A stretch of DNA of 41,265 bases from JAEHDI01 sp035455185 (GCA_035455185.1 DATIFQ010000404.1:1-41265), one strand, 5' to 3'. Numbered from the stretch's first letter, positions 22,797 through 30,946 are shown. Numbers and translations are program-made. Notes: a model not told the origin generated them from the letters alone.

Positions 22797-25199
22797 CTAA
22801 GGCGGCTTCTCCGGCCAGGAGTGGCGCGGGTACTTGCGGCTGAGTTCACGGCGCACCTGTGGGTAAAGCCGGTCCCAGAAACCTGCCAGGTCGGCTGTCA
22901 TCTGCACGGGCCGGTGGTTCGGGGCGAGTAGATGAACCACGAGCGGCACCTTGCCCCCAGCCACCCGTGGTGTCTCGCGCAGCCCGAAGAAATCCTGGAG
23001 CCGCGAAGCGATCCACGGCGGCTGCCCACGGGCGTAGCGGACCGGGACCTGTCTTCCGCCCGGCAGCCGGATCCGTTCCGGTGCAGCCTCCCGCAGCAAT
23101 CGCCGGGCATCCGGCGGCAGCCGGCGTTCGAGTGCGCGCAGCAGACCGCCGCGCGCAACCTGCTCGAGTTCGGTGAAACTGCGCAGGCCGTCGCAGAGCG
23201 ATTCGAACGCCGCCTTCACGTCCTCATCACCGAGAGACGGAATCCCCGTATGCTCAGAGGCAAAGGCAACTCGAGCAAGAAAACCTTCGACCTCCTGCGC
23301 ATCGGCGAACCGCCCCACACCCGCCTCCAACGCCTTCCTGGCGAGGAGCTCCGCCGCCGTGGCCGGCTCCGGCTGCGCATTGCGGCTCTCCTCGATCACC
23401 AGGCTGCAGAAGACCAGCGCGCTGACGGCGTCAACCCGTTCTGCGTTTCTGTTCCATTCCACGGCATTGCGCTCGGAGACCTCGTCCGGAAACAGGTCGA
23501 GCAGCCACTCCGGTTCGATTGCGCTCGCCAGGCGTACGAGCGGGAGCCCGCGCTCGCGTCGCTCCTCGATGTCCACTGCCACCATCCAGTCGCGCGCACG
23601 CACCACGCTCAACGGCGAGAGCACCGCCGAGCCTCCCGCCGCCAGCAGCAGTTCGTCGCCTTGACGCCGCCTCGCAACGCGGTCGGGAAATGCGGCGAGC
23701 ACGGAAGCGAGGAGCGCCGTCTCATCGTGCTTCTTCTGCCGCTCCGGGCGCGCTGAGCGCCGGATCTGCTGGTAGACCCGCCGTGTGTATGGTCCCCATT
23801 CGGAGTCGAGCAGCAGGAGCAGATCGCTCGGGCCGGAATGGTGCGTCTCCAGTGGAAGCCTCTCACCGGCACTCAGGAGCGCAGCCAGCACGCAGCCGTC
23901 ATCCCCCGACCCGCGCCGGTCCGCCTCCGCCACCAAGCGCGCGAGCCTTGGATGAAGGGGAAGGCGCGACATCACACGTCCGGCTTCGGTGAGCCGCCTG
24001 CCCGCGTCGACGGCACCGAGCCGCCGAAGTAACTGCTCGGCAGCCTCCACGGCAGCCGCGGGTGGCGCATCGAGCCATTCGACGTCCGCGAGCGAGCCCG
24101 CACCCATAGCGCGCACTTCGAGCGCGGTCTGCGAGAGTTCGCGGCGCCTGATTTCCGGAGCGTCGTATTCGGGCCTGCGATGAAAGTCCTCCGCGGGATA
24201 AAGGCGGATCACCCGGCCAGGACCTGTCCGTCCCGCACGGCCCGCGCGCTGGGTTGCCGACGCTTTGCTGACGCGGGCCACACGCAGCGTAGGTAGCCCG
24301 GACCACGGGGAATCCGACGCGACGCGTGCCAGACCGCTGTCGATCACCGCTCGAACGCCTTCGATGGTGACCGAGCTTTCGGCCACGTTGGTCGACAGGA
24401 TCACCTTGCGCCGGTCCGCGGGCGCGATGGCGCGGTCCTGCTCCTCGGGCGAGAGGTCGCCGTGCAGCGGAAGCAGGAGCAGTCCGGCCCGCTCGGCAAT
24501 CGGTCCGCAGGTACGCGCGGCTTGGCGTATCTCGGCAGCCCCTGGGAGAAAGACGAGAACGTCGCCTTTGAGTCCTTCGCGGAGAAGAGATTCAAGCGCC
24601 GAAGCCACCTGCTCCGCGAGAGTCGCCGCGGAAACCGGCGTGTACGAGAGCGCGAGATCGAACAGGCGGCCCTCGGCGCGCAATACACGACATCTGCCAA
24701 GAAAGGCCGCCACCGGTGCGGTCTCGAGTGTTGCCGACATGACCACGAGGCGCAGGTCCGGACGCGGTCCGCGTTGGAGGCGCCTCAGGAGCGCGAGGGC
24801 GACGTCGCCGTCGAGGTGCCGCTCGTGGAACTCGTCGAGGACGACCGTGTCCACCCCGCGCAGTTCGGGGTCCGAGAGGAGCCGTCGCGCGAGCACGCCT
24901 TCGGTCAGAAAGCGCAGGCGCGTGCGCGGCCCCGCCACTTCCTCAAACCGGACCTGATATCCCACCGTCTGGCCGACTTTCTGGCCTGATTCGTACGCAA
25001 CCCGGCGCGCGGCGAGCCGGGCGGCCAGGCGGCGGGGCTCGAGCACCAGCACGTCACCGCACCCAAGCCCAAGCAGGGCCGGTGGTACGCGCGTGGTCTT
25101 CCCCGCCCCGGGAGGCGCTTCGAGCACGAGGCTGGGCGACTCTCGAAGGCCGGACAGAATGTCAGGGATCAGCGTATCGACTGGCAGCGGCGCCCGCAT
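22797..25199 (-). CDS. hrpB: ATP-dependent RNA helicase HrpB
   Basis: 800 residues, DEAH-box superfamily 2 helicase at the usual HrpB length. Motifs in order: Walker A APPGAGKTTRVPPALL, motif II DEFHERHLD (DEFH rather than DEAH, as typical of HrpB), motif III SATLE, STNVAESSVTIEGV, and motif VI QRAGRAGRTGPG; the C-terminal part ends with the HrpB-specific region GGKVPLVVHLLAPNHRPVQMTADLAGFW. The exact bacterial role is unclear; an RNA function is presumed. ATG 25199 has no Shine-Dalgarno; TATAGT lies 24 bases upstream on the minus strand, overlapping the divergent promoter. Confidence 0.97.
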   Translation of the reverse strand: MRAPLPVDTLIPDILSGLRESPSLVLEAPPGAGKTTRVPPALLGLGCGDVLVLEPRRLAARLAARRVAYESGQKVGQTVGYQVRFEEVAGPRTRLRFLTEGVLARRLLSDPELRGVDTVVLDEFHERHLDGDVALALLRRLQRGPRPDLRLVVMSATLETAPVAAFLGRCRVLRAEGRLFDLALSYTPVSAATLAEQVASALESLLREGLKGDVLVFLPGAAEIRQAARTCGPIAERAGLLLLPLHGDLSPEEQDRAIAPADRRKVILSTNVAESSVTIEGVRAVIDSGLARVASDSPWSGLPTLRVARVSKASATQRAGRAGRTGPGRVIRLYPAEDFHRRPEYDAPEIRRRELSQTALEVRAMGAGSLADVEWLDAPPAAAVEAAEQLLRRLGAVDAGRRLTEAGRVMSRLPLHPRLARLVAEADRRGSGDDGCVLAALLSAGERLPLETHHSGPSDLLLLLDSEWGPYTRRVYQQIRRSARPERQKKHDETALLASVLAAFPDRVARRRQGDELLLAAGGSAVLSPLSVVRARDWMVAVDIEERRERGLPLVRLASAIEPEWLLDLFPDEVSERNAVEWNRNAERVDAVSALVFCSLVIEESRNAQPEPATAAELLARKALEAGVGRFADAQEVEGFLARVAFASEHTGIPSLGDEDVKAAFESLCDGLRSFTELEQVARGGLLRALERRLPPDARRLLREAAPERIRLPGGRQVPVRYARGQPPWIASRLQDFFGLRETPRVAGGKVPLVVHLLAPNHRPVQMTADLAGFWDRLYPQVRRELSRKYPRHSWPEKPP

Positions 25200-25223
25200 C
25201 GGTTCAAGGGAAGAGGTTACGAA

Positions 25224-25231
25224 ACTATACT
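25224..25231. promoter_or_regulatory. Overlapping divergent -10 elements (hrpB / aminotransferase)
   Basis: The octamer ACTATACT holds TATACT (25226-25231) on the plus strand, seven bases before the aminotransferase ATG at 25239, and TATAGT (25229-25224) on the minus strand, 24 bases before hrpB. TTCAAG 17 bases upstream (25203-25208) may act as the plus-strand -35. Confidence 0.5.
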
Positions 25232-25238
25232 AATCTGT

Positions 25239-26423
25239 ATGCCTGATACGTACGCTCCCCTGAATCCACCTAAACGCCTACTGATGGGCCCTGGACCAAC
25301 GACCGTCGAGCCTCGTGTGTACGAGGCCATGGGCAAGCAGATCGTCGGCCACCTCGACCCCTTCTTCTTCGAAGTGGTTGAGGACATCCGCAAACTGCTC
25401 GGCCTGGTCTTCGGCACGTCCAACACCTTCAACATGGCCATCTCCGGCACCGGCAGCGCTGGCATGGAGGCGGCGGTGGCGAACTTCGTCGAGCCTGGCT
25501 CCAAGTTCGCGGTGTTCGCGAACGGCTTCTTCTGCGACAGGATCACCGAGATGGGACACCGCTACGGCGCCAACGTGGTGCGTTTCGAGAAGCCGTGGGG
25601 AGAGACATTTGATGACGGCGAGGCGGCCGGCTTCATCGAGCGGGAGCGCCCGGCCGTGGTCGCCTTCGTCCACGCCGAGACTTCGACCGGCGCGCTGCAG
25701 CCAGGAAAGGCAATCTGCGAGGCGGCGCACCGCGCGGGCGCGATCGTGATTGCCGACTGCGTCACGTCGCTGGGCGGCATGCCGGTGAAGATCGACGAGA
25801 TGGGCGTGGATGTCGCCTACAGTTGTTCCCAAAAAGGGCTGAGTTGCCCACCGGGACTTGCGCCGGTCACCGTGTCCCCCCGCGCGCTGGAACGTTTGCG
25901 GGCGCGGACTACGCCGCAGCGGACATGGTATTTCGACTTGAAGCTGCTCGACGAGTACTTCGAGGGAGCGCACCGCTATCATCACACGGCGCCGATCTCG
26001 ATGTTCTACGCCCTGCGGGAGGGCCTTGCGATCATCGCCGAGGAGGGCCTGGAAAACCGCTGGGAACGCCATCGCCGCAACCACCTGGCCTTCGTCGCGG
26101 GCGTTGAGGCGATGGGGCTGCGGATGCACGTCGCCGAAGACCGCCGCCTGTGGGTGCTCAACACGCCGAGGGTGCCGGACGGCGTCGAGGATCTCAAGGT
26201 GCGGAAACGGCTGATGGGGAAACACGGCATCGAGATCCTCGGCGGCTTCGGCCCGCTGGCGGGCAAGGTGTTCCGCGTCGGCATTATGGGGGCCTCATCG
26301 ACGCGGGAGAACGTATTGCTGCTCCTCGATGCGCTCGAAGAGGCGCTCCGCACCGAGGGCTATGAACCGAAGGCGGGCGGGCGCGCCGCGGCAGAGCAAG
26401 TCTACGCCGCCCCGGTGGGGTAA
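25239..26423 (+). CDS. Class V aminotransferase, alanine-glyoxylate / serine-pyruvate type
   Basis: 394 residues, PLP enzyme. It opens with LLMGPGPTTVEPRVYEAMGKQIVGHLDPFF, the family signature, has FNMAISGTGSAGMEAAVANFVEPG, VHAETSTG, IADCVTSLGGMPVKIDEMGVDVAYSCSQKGLSCPPGLAP with the Schiff-base lysine at K199, and a C-terminal FRVGIMGASSTREN. The usual reaction is glyoxylate plus alanine (or serine plus pyruvate); the (S)-ureidoglycine:glyoxylate enzyme PucG is a close relative. It starts seven bases after TATACT without a Shine-Dalgarno. The next gene starts nine bases after its stop. Confidence 0.93.
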   Translation: MPDTYAPLNPPKRLLMGPGPTTVEPRVYEAMGKQIVGHLDPFFFEVVEDIRKLLGLVFGTSNTFNMAISGTGSAGMEAAVANFVEPGSKFAVFANGFFCDRITEMGHRYGANVVRFEKPWGETFDDGEAAGFIERERPAVVAFVHAETSTGALQPGKAICEAAHRAGAIVIADCVTSLGGMPVKIDEMGVDVAYSCSQKGLSCPPGLAPVTVSPRALERLRARTTPQRTWYFDLKLLDEYFEGAHRYHHTAPISMFYALREGLAIIAEEGLENRWERHRRNHLAFVAGVEAMGLRMHVAEDRRLWVLNTPRVPDGVEDLKVRKRLMGKHGIEILGGFGPLAGKVFRVGIMGASSTRENVLLLLDALEEALRTEGYEPKAGGRAAAEQVYAAPVG

Positions 26424-26426
26424 AAT
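26421..26426 (+). promoter_or_regulatory. -10-like hexamer before the ABM-fold gene
   Basis: TAAAAT, whose first three bases are the aminotransferase stop codon, lies six bases before the ATG at 26433. No Shine-Dalgarno is present. Confidence 0.4.
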
Positions 26427-26432
26427 TTCGCC

Positions 26433-26810
26433 ATGCGGCGCAGAACTTGCCTGAAGACGCTGGCGGCCGCGGCAGGGGTGTCCTCCATATCTGCCGCCGC
26501 CCCGCCCATCCAGTTGCATGTGGATCTCGACGTCGATTCCGCGAAGGAAAAGAAACTCGTCGAGAATTTCCGGAACGTGTTCCGTCCCGCCATCAGCAGG
26601 CAGCCCGGGTTCGTGGACGTGAAACTCCTCAGACTTCGGAAGGCCCTCTCCGGCCCAACGCCTCTGCCCTACCGCCTGCTAATCAGCTTCCAGACTGAGG
26701 AACAGCGACAGGCCTGGGTTGCCACGACCGATCACCAGCGAGCCTGGCCAGCCATCGAAGAAAACCTGCGGGGTTCCAAGTATACGGCTGTGCTGTACGA
26801 CGCGGATTGA
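26433..26810 (+). CDS. Exported antibiotic-biosynthesis-monooxygenase-fold protein
   Basis: 125 residues. It has a twin-arginine-like signal (RRRTCLKTLAAAAGVSSISAAA) and then a ~95-residue dimeric alpha/beta barrel of the ABM type: a strand IQLHVDLDVD, helix KEKKLVENFRNVFRPAISRQPGFVDVKLLR, LLISFQTEEQRQAWVATTDHQRAWPAIEENL and a last strand KYTAVLYDAD. Members bind small hydrophobic molecules or heme; no catalytic assignment is possible. It starts nine bases after the aminotransferase stop. Confidence 0.75.
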   Translation: MRRRTCLKTLAAAAGVSSISAAAPPIQLHVDLDVDSAKEKKLVENFRNVFRPAISRQPGFVDVKLLRLRKALSGPTPLPYRLLISFQTEEQRQAWVATTDHQRAWPAIEENLRGSKYTAVLYDAD

Positions 26811-26863
26811 GTCTCGTTCGATCAGCGACTGGGACACAAGGGAGCAATAGCCCGGCGTCAAAA

Positions 26864-27412
26864 TCACTTCACGCGCCGGTATTCCCCACTCGAGAACGCG
26901 TTTTCTTCCCGAACGACCCGTTTCAAAAAGCCTCGGATTTCCTCGGTGGATGCGGTCAGAACTATGCTCGGTTCATCGTCAATCCGGACGAGCGTGTGTC
27001 CGATCTGCACCCTCTTCTCGCGTAACCCATCGGCGAGCCATTCGGGTTTGAGCACGCCGGCCCGCAGCGCGTCGCCACTGATCTCCAACCGTACGAACAC
27101 ATGAGCAGGGACCGAGAACGCGTCGTCCGATTTCTTCGGTGTGATATCCAGAAACAGGATCTCCTCGACCTTTCCCAGACGCCCCTCCAGATAGGTTGAC
27201 TTGTTGCCATCCCTGCAAATCACCTCGTAGGTTTTCGGACCTGAACCGATCACGGTCCAGGTTTCGTCGTCGCCCTCTGCCTGCCACGTTCCGAGCAGTC
27301 GCGGCTCTACTGCCAGATCACTCGGCGTAAACAACGGCTGGAGCGATCGCACGAGACATCCGGGCGCGAGAATGCAGAGCGCCAGCAGCACGCACAACAG
27401 CATGACACGCAT
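26864..27412 (-). CDS. Lipoprotein of unknown function
   Basis: 182 residues with a lipoprotein signal (MRVMLLCVLLALCILAPGC, lipobox APGC, C19). The rest is a small mostly beta domain: a lipocalin-like opening (LLGTWQAEGDDETWTVIGSGPKTYEVICRDGNKSTYLEGRLGKVEEILFLDI), VFVRLEISGDALRAGVLKPEWLADGL and a closing Ser/Thr/Glu helix (STEEIRGFLKRVV). It is likely surface- or periplasm-facing. It lies 22 bases after fabH on the same strand, so co-transcription is likely, though a functional link to lipid synthesis is not shown. Confidence 0.75.
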   Translation of the reverse strand: MRVMLLCVLLALCILAPGCLVRSLQPLFTPSDLAVEPRLLGTWQAEGDDETWTVIGSGPKTYEVICRDGNKSTYLEGRLGKVEEILFLDITPKKSDDAFSVPAHVFVRLEISGDALRAGVLKPEWLADGLREKRVQIGHTLVRIDDEPSIVLTASTEEIRGFLKRVVREENAFSSGEYRRVK

Positions 27413-27434
27413 CGGATTCCCTCCTCGGAGAAAG

Positions 27435-28478
27435 CTAGTACGCCCACCGCCACAGTCCCACGCCGGAGGTATATCCCGCGCCGACCGCCGCGAACAGCAC
27501 CAGGTCTCCTTTCTTGAGCCTGCCTTCGGCCAGTGCGTCGCGCGTCGCCAGCGGGATGGTTCCGGCGGTGGTATTTCCGAATCGCTGGATGTTGATAACC
27601 ACCTGTTCGTCGCTCAAACCGAGGCGATCGGCGGTGGCGGTGATAATCCGGCGGTTTGCCTGGTGCGGGATCATTAGGCGGATATCCCGTGCGCTGATGT
27701 TGTTCCGTTCCAGCAGTTGGTTGCACAACTCGTACATCTTGCGAACGGCATACTTAAAGACCTGCTGGCCTTCCTGATGCACGTAATGCAGGCGGTTCTC
27801 GACCGTTTCCACCGAGGCCGGCTGGCGGCTTCCGCCTGCCGGCATCTTCAGGAAATCACCACCGGAGCCGTCCACCTCATTCAGGAAATCGACGAAGCCC
27901 TGATCCTCTCCGTCCGTCGGCTCTACCAGCATCGCCCCGGCGCCATCGCCAAACAGGACGCACGTGGCGCGGTCCGTGTAGTCGATGATTCGGGACATCG
28001 TGTCGGCACCGATCACCAGCACCTTCTTGTGGGTGCCAGCAGCGACGAAGTGAGCGGCCGTGGTGAGACCGAACAAGAAACCGGAGCACGCGGCGATCAG
28101 ATCGAATCCCCAAGCGCCCTTGGCTCCAATCCTATCCTGCACCAGGCAAGCCGTCGACGGGAAGAACATGTCGGGAGTAACGGTGCAGACGATAATTGCA
28201 TCGAGTTCGGCAGCTTCAATTCCGCGCTGCGCAAGAGCTTCCCTCGCGGCCTCTACGGCCAGGTCGGATGTCGCCATCCCCGGTTCGGCAATATGACGTT
28301 CCAGAATTCCGGTCCGCTCCATGATCCATTCGTGGCTGGTTTCAACCAGCTTCTCTAGGTCGGTATTAGTCAGCAGGCGCGGTGGGGTATAACACCCGAG
28401 GGCGCTTATCTTTGCCCTACGCACGGGCTTCCCCGAAGTGTTTGAAAACGAAGATGAGTTCACTCTGATATGGTACAT
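27435..28478 (-). CDS. fabH: 3-oxoacyl-[ACP] synthase III (KASIII)
   Basis: About 347 residues. The Cys-His-Asn triad is clear: Cys in LIAACSGFLFGL, His in MIPHQANRRII and Asn in RFGNTTAGTIP, with the opening ISALGCYTPPRLLTNTDLEKLVETSHEWIMERTGI and the CoA-site Arg/Trp region. It condenses acetyl- or other acyl-CoA with malonyl-ACP to start fatty acid synthesis. The start is uncertain: ATG 28478, GTG 28463 (six bases after TACCAT) or GTG 28424 (GGGGAAG upstream, closest to the normal N-terminus) are all in frame. Divergent from the SprT-like gene, with starts 9-63 bases apart depending on choice. Confidence 0.94.
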   Translation of the reverse strand: MYHIRVNSSSFSNTSGKPVRRAKISALGCYTPPRLLTNTDLEKLVETSHEWIMERTGILERHIAEPGMATSDLAVEAAREALAQRGIEAAELDAIIVCTVTPDMFFPSTACLVQDRIGAKGAWGFDLIAACSGFLFGLTTAAHFVAAGTHKKVLVIGADTMSRIIDYTDRATCVLFGDGAGAMLVEPTDGEDQGFVDFLNEVDGSGGDFLKMPAGGSRQPASVETVENRLHYVHQEGQQVFKYAVRKMYELCNQLLERNNISARDIRLMIPHQANRRIITATADRLGLSDEQVVINIQRFGNTTAGTIPLATRDALAEGRLKKGDLVLFAAVGAGYTSGVGLWRWAY

Positions 28479-28479
28479 T
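28470..28479. promoter_or_regulatory. Overlapping divergent -10 elements (fabH / SprT-like)
   Basis: TACATT (28474-28479) on the plus strand lies eight bases before ATG 28488. TACCAT (28475-28470) on the minus strand lies six bases before GTG 28463. They share two bases. Seen as sequence; function inferred. Confidence 0.4.
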
Positions 28480-28487
28480 CGGGTGGG

Positions 28488-29195
28488 ATGCAAGTCGAGA
28501 GCGCGCTACTCTTTGAGACCCCGGCGGAAATCTGGGCGAGAGTCTACCGGGAACTAAGGCCCCGCTCGCGGATGCCGGAAATCACGATCGAGTTTCGCCA
28601 GTTTGCAGGCGCAAATACGTTTGCCCGGCTCGAGGGTGGCCTACTGCGTGTCCGCATCACGGATGTGCTTGAGGGAGCGCCGGCCCCCGTGTTGGAAGCG
28701 CTGGCTTACATCCTGCTGTCCAAGCTGTTTCGCCGGCCCGTTCCCCGCATCTACCACCATCGCTACCGAATGTACCTCAACCGGAAAGAGATGCGTCGCA
28801 GTCTGCACTTGCTCCGGCAGATCCGGGGTCGCAAGCTCCTCTCCGGACCGCAGGGCGACCACTACAACTTGGAGACGGTTTTCGAGGATCTCAACCTCCG
28901 GTACTTCCACGGCTTGATGGCGAGGCCGCTCCTGAGTTGGAGCCACCGTCCGTCGCGCAGTATACTCGGCCACTTCGATCCGTCGCATAATGCGATTGTC
29001 ATCAGCCGGTTGCTGGACAGCGTCTCGATCCCGAAAATCGTCCTCGCGTACGTGGTCTTTCACGAGATGCTTCACCTGCGCCACCCGGTGGAGCACGCTG
29101 GAGCTCGCCGGCGCGTTCATACAAGGGCGTTTCGCGAAGCCGAGAGGGTCTTCGGGGGGCTGAAAGAAGCCAAGGAATGGCTTAAGAGGCTTTAG
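28488..29195 (+). CDS. SprT-like / YgjP-type zinc metalloprotein
   Basis: 235 residues from ATG 28488; ATG 28470 is in frame but lies inside the putative promoter. Near the C-terminus it has the zinc-protease motif HEMLH (192-196) in VLAYVVFHEMLHLRHPVEH, with a likely third ligand H211 in RRVHTRAFREAER, and before it NLRYFHGLMARPLLSWSHRPSRSILGHFDPSHNAIVISRLLD, the SprT core (NxxYF...W...G.....I.IS..L). The N-terminal ~120 residues are unassigned. SprT proteins cleave DNA- or protein-bound targets; the bacterial substrate is unknown. Cytoplasmic, no signal peptide. Confidence 0.8.
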   Translation: MQVESALLFETPAEIWARVYRELRPRSRMPEITIEFRQFAGANTFARLEGGLLRVRITDVLEGAPAPVLEALAYILLSKLFRRPVPRIYHHRYRMYLNRKEMRRSLHLLRQIRGRKLLSGPQGDHYNLETVFEDLNLRYFHGLMARPLLSWSHRPSRSILGHFDPSHNAIVISRLLDSVSIPKIVLAYVVFHEMLHLRHPVEHAGARRRVHTRAFREAERVFGGLKEAKEWLKRL

Positions 29196-29205
29196 TCCCT
29201 TTCAC

Positions 29206-29221
29206 CCGAAGGGCTCTTCGG
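29206..29221. terminator. Perfect hairpin A, between convergent genes
   Basis: CCGAAG-GGCT-CTTCGG, 6-bp stem and 4-base loop, 10 bases after the SprT-like stop. No T-tract on either side. Either an intrinsic terminator of poor type or an RNA-stabilising structure. Confidence 0.4.
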
Positions 29222-29224
29222 ACA

Positions 29225-29240
29225 GACCGAGCGATCGGTC
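29225..29240. terminator. Perfect hairpin B with GNRA-type loop
   Basis: GACCGA-GCGA-TCGGTC, 6-bp stem and a GCGA (GNRA) tetraloop, three bases after hairpin A. It reads as a hairpin on both strands; the loop is GNRA only on the plus strand. It lies between two convergent genes. Confidence 0.4.
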
Positions 29241-29287
29241 GCCGAGAGACGCCAGCCAATCTCGTTGTTACAGGTGGGATAGGACGG

Positions 29288-29821
29288 TCAGGCCACCGAG
29301 GCCTGCCGGGCCAGAGCCATCTGACCGAGGTGGACTCTCATTACGTCGAGCGCACCCACCAGTTGGCGAATGTCTACTGTGCCGATTCCCAGCCAGTGTA
29401 ACGCCAGGCGGACCTCGACGGACCAGATCGCGTATGTGAAATGCAACCGTTGCTTCAGCAGGGCCTTCGCCAGCTCGGGCTGATCCTCGGCTGAATCGAC
29501 CATAAACAGCCGGACGGCAGCCTCGAGCCGTTGGAAGTCTCGTCGAATCGAACGCAGATACCCCCTGAAGATTCCTCTGCGTTCAGAGCGTAACCGTTTA
29601 CCGATCTTCGGTTCGTAGCCCTCCTGCGAGACCAGGAACTCGAAGTCCTCCTCCGACAGCAAGCGCTCCATAGGCCGGTATTTCGAAACCGAGAAATTCT
29701 CCAGCCATTCAGGATCAAAGTCCGGGACACGGTCGCGGAACAGCATCCGCTTGAAAATCAGACCGAACCCGACTGCTGTCGCTACCACCAGAGCTAACGC
29801 AGCCGCGATTGCGATGTCCAT
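29288..29821 (-). CDS. Single-pass membrane protein of unknown function
   Basis: 177 residues. An N-terminal transmembrane helix (~3-25, AIAAALALVVATAVGFGLIF) is followed by a basic/aromatic segment and a helical cytoplasmic domain (KYRPMERLLSEEDFEFLVSQEGYEPKIGKRLRSERRGIFRGYLRSIRRDFQRLEAAVRLF; later HFTYAIWSVEVRLALHWLGIGTVDIRQLVGALDVMRVHLGQM). I do not recognise a named family. The ATG follows AGGGAGGA by about ten bases. Upstream lies an AT-rich control region with tandem TAGTA repeats. Confidence 0.75.
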   Translation of the reverse strand: MDIAIAAALALVVATAVGFGLIFKRMLFRDRVPDFDPEWLENFSVSKYRPMERLLSEEDFEFLVSQEGYEPKIGKRLRSERRGIFRGYLRSIRRDFQRLEAAVRLFMVDSAEDQPELAKALLKQRLHFTYAIWSVEVRLALHWLGIGTVDIRQLVGALDVMRVHLGQMALARQASVA

Positions 29822-29880
29822 TTCTCATGTTCCTCCCTAGAACACGCGATCAGGATAACTGAGACATCACCAGATTGCAA

Positions 29881-29906
29881 TAGTATTTCTAGTACGTTTA
29901 GTACTA
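29881..29906. repeat. Three tandem 9-bp TAGTA repeats containing an inverted repeat
   Basis: TAGTA begins at 29881, 29890 and 29899, an exact 9-base period. Copies two and three also form TAGTAC-GTTTA-GTACTA (29890-29906). The site is 60-85 bases upstream of the minus-strand gene starting at 29821, in an AT-rich stretch that also holds TTGCAC on the minus strand. It may be a regulator-binding site; otherwise 29822-30048 holds no gene I can support. Confidence 0.45.
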
Positions 29907-30048
29907 TATGTGCAACTAATTGAAAAAAGATCACTTTGCCATGTCAAACCGTTCGAGGTTTCACCTATTGGCGGGTGATTTTCCGGATTCTTCGCGGTGG
30001 TCCGTTTTGGAACTACTGGTACTTCCGTTGCATCTACATGAAGAAAAG

Positions 30049-30828
30049 CTACTTGCGGGAAGATCGTAAGAGTGCCGCATTGATGGCGTCAAGTTGGCGA
30101 ACAAGCTGTTCACCCTCTTCGGGGCGCCATTGTCGTCTCACCGAAGCCTTTTGCTCCTCGCCTTGCCGGCGGAGGAAGAGGATCCAGATAACGAGGCATG
30201 CGCAGGTAAGCGCGATCAGGATCGTGCTGATGATGCGGGTGATCTCGAGCCCGCGGATGTTCTGAACAAAGAGCGCCAGCGTAGAGCACAGAAAATAAAC
30301 GGAATACACGATGGCATGAAGAATCACGTTCCGGCCGAGAGGGAGAGGATACCAGACAACGAAGACGGAGATCACAAGCAGAAAAATCACCAGGCTCGAA
30401 TTGATCCCGCGCTCGATGACATTGTAGTAGATCAGTGTCCGGTATCGGCCGCCGGCATTTTGAAGGTCAGGCACTAACGTGACGAGCGCAATCAGTACCG
30501 CCGCCGCCAGCGCAGCCATCATCGTCCAGCGTCCCAAGCTGGCGATTCCCTGGTAGCGGCGCAAGACTAGGGAAAACAACTCGAGCACGATCAGGATCGA
30601 GAGCAGCCAAATCACTGGCTGCGTGAAGAGGTACAGCCAGGCATACGTGGTCGTGTTTGGACGAAACGGGAGCATGATCAGCGTCTGTAGGACACCGACG
30701 GACAGGTAGAGGAAGAAGCCGGCGTACAGACGGGCGAGCCCCTCCCGAAGCATGCGTACAATCAGGATCGCAGTCAGGAACAGACTCGTAATCCAAAGGT
30801 AGTGTTCAAGTTGGGAGATCTCCGGCAT
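30049..30828 (-). CDS. Seven-helix-like membrane protein of unknown function
   Basis: 259 residues with about six or seven transmembrane helices (ISQLEHYLWITSLFLTAILIVRM; LYAGFFLYLSVGVLQTLIML; LYLFTQPVIWLLSILIVLELFSLVL; WTMMAALAAAVLIALVTLV; SSLVIFLLVISVFVVWYPL; VILHAIVYSVYFLCSTLALFV; ISTILIALTCACLVIWILF), then a basic cytoplasmic tail (RRQGEEQKASVRRQWRPEEGEQLVRQLDAINAALLRSSRK). The shape recalls small 7TM intracellular-signal or HK-input-like proteins, but no signalling domain follows. ATG 30828 has TAGGTG upstream. A 16-base GC-rich hairpin (30841-30856) lies just before the start. Confidence 0.75.
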   Translation of the reverse strand: MPEISQLEHYLWITSLFLTAILIVRMLREGLARLYAGFFLYLSVGVLQTLIMLPFRPNTTTYAWLYLFTQPVIWLLSILIVLELFSLVLRRYQGIASLGRWTMMAALAAAVLIALVTLVPDLQNAGGRYRTLIYYNVIERGINSSLVIFLLVISVFVVWYPLPLGRNVILHAIVYSVYFLCSTLALFVQNIRGLEITRIISTILIALTCACLVIWILFLRRQGEEQKASVRRQWRPEEGEQLVRQLDAINAALLRSSRK

Positions 30829-30840
30829 TGGACACACCTA

Positions 30841-30856
30841 ACCCGGCCCGCCGGGT
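30841..30856. other. GC-rich hairpin in the 5' leader of the membrane-protein gene
   Basis: ACCCGG-CCCG-CCGGGT, a 6-bp stem. On the minus strand it ends two bases before the TAGGTG Shine-Dalgarno of the gene starting at 30828, so it could limit or steady translation, or end read-through from the small ORF at 30947-31060. Confidence 0.35.
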
Positions 30857-30901
30857 CGGAGGACTACCGGTGGGGTGAGTTTGGTACCCACACCTACGAT
30901 T

Positions 30902-30919
30902 TTGGCTGGTGGCAGCCAA
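30902..30919. terminator. Hairpin downstream of the small peptide gene
   Basis: TTGGCTG-GTGG-CAGCCAA, a perfect 7-bp stem with a 4-base loop, 27 bases after the stop of the minus-strand 37-residue ORF. No T-tract follows on the minus strand (AATCG). Confidence 0.35.
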
Positions 30920-30946
30920 TCCCTGCTGAAGCGAGGGCCCGCGCGG

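Noticed and set aside
29881..29906. CRISPR array or plasmid iterons
   Set aside because: Repeats are 9 bp with no spacers, and no cas or replication gene is near.
29936..30265. 109-residue plus-strand frame with Trp/Tyr-rich start
   Set aside because: No Shine-Dalgarno or -10 near its start, and two thirds of it is antisense to the membrane-protein gene ending at 30049. The aromatic part lies in the gap but ends without a recognisable domain.
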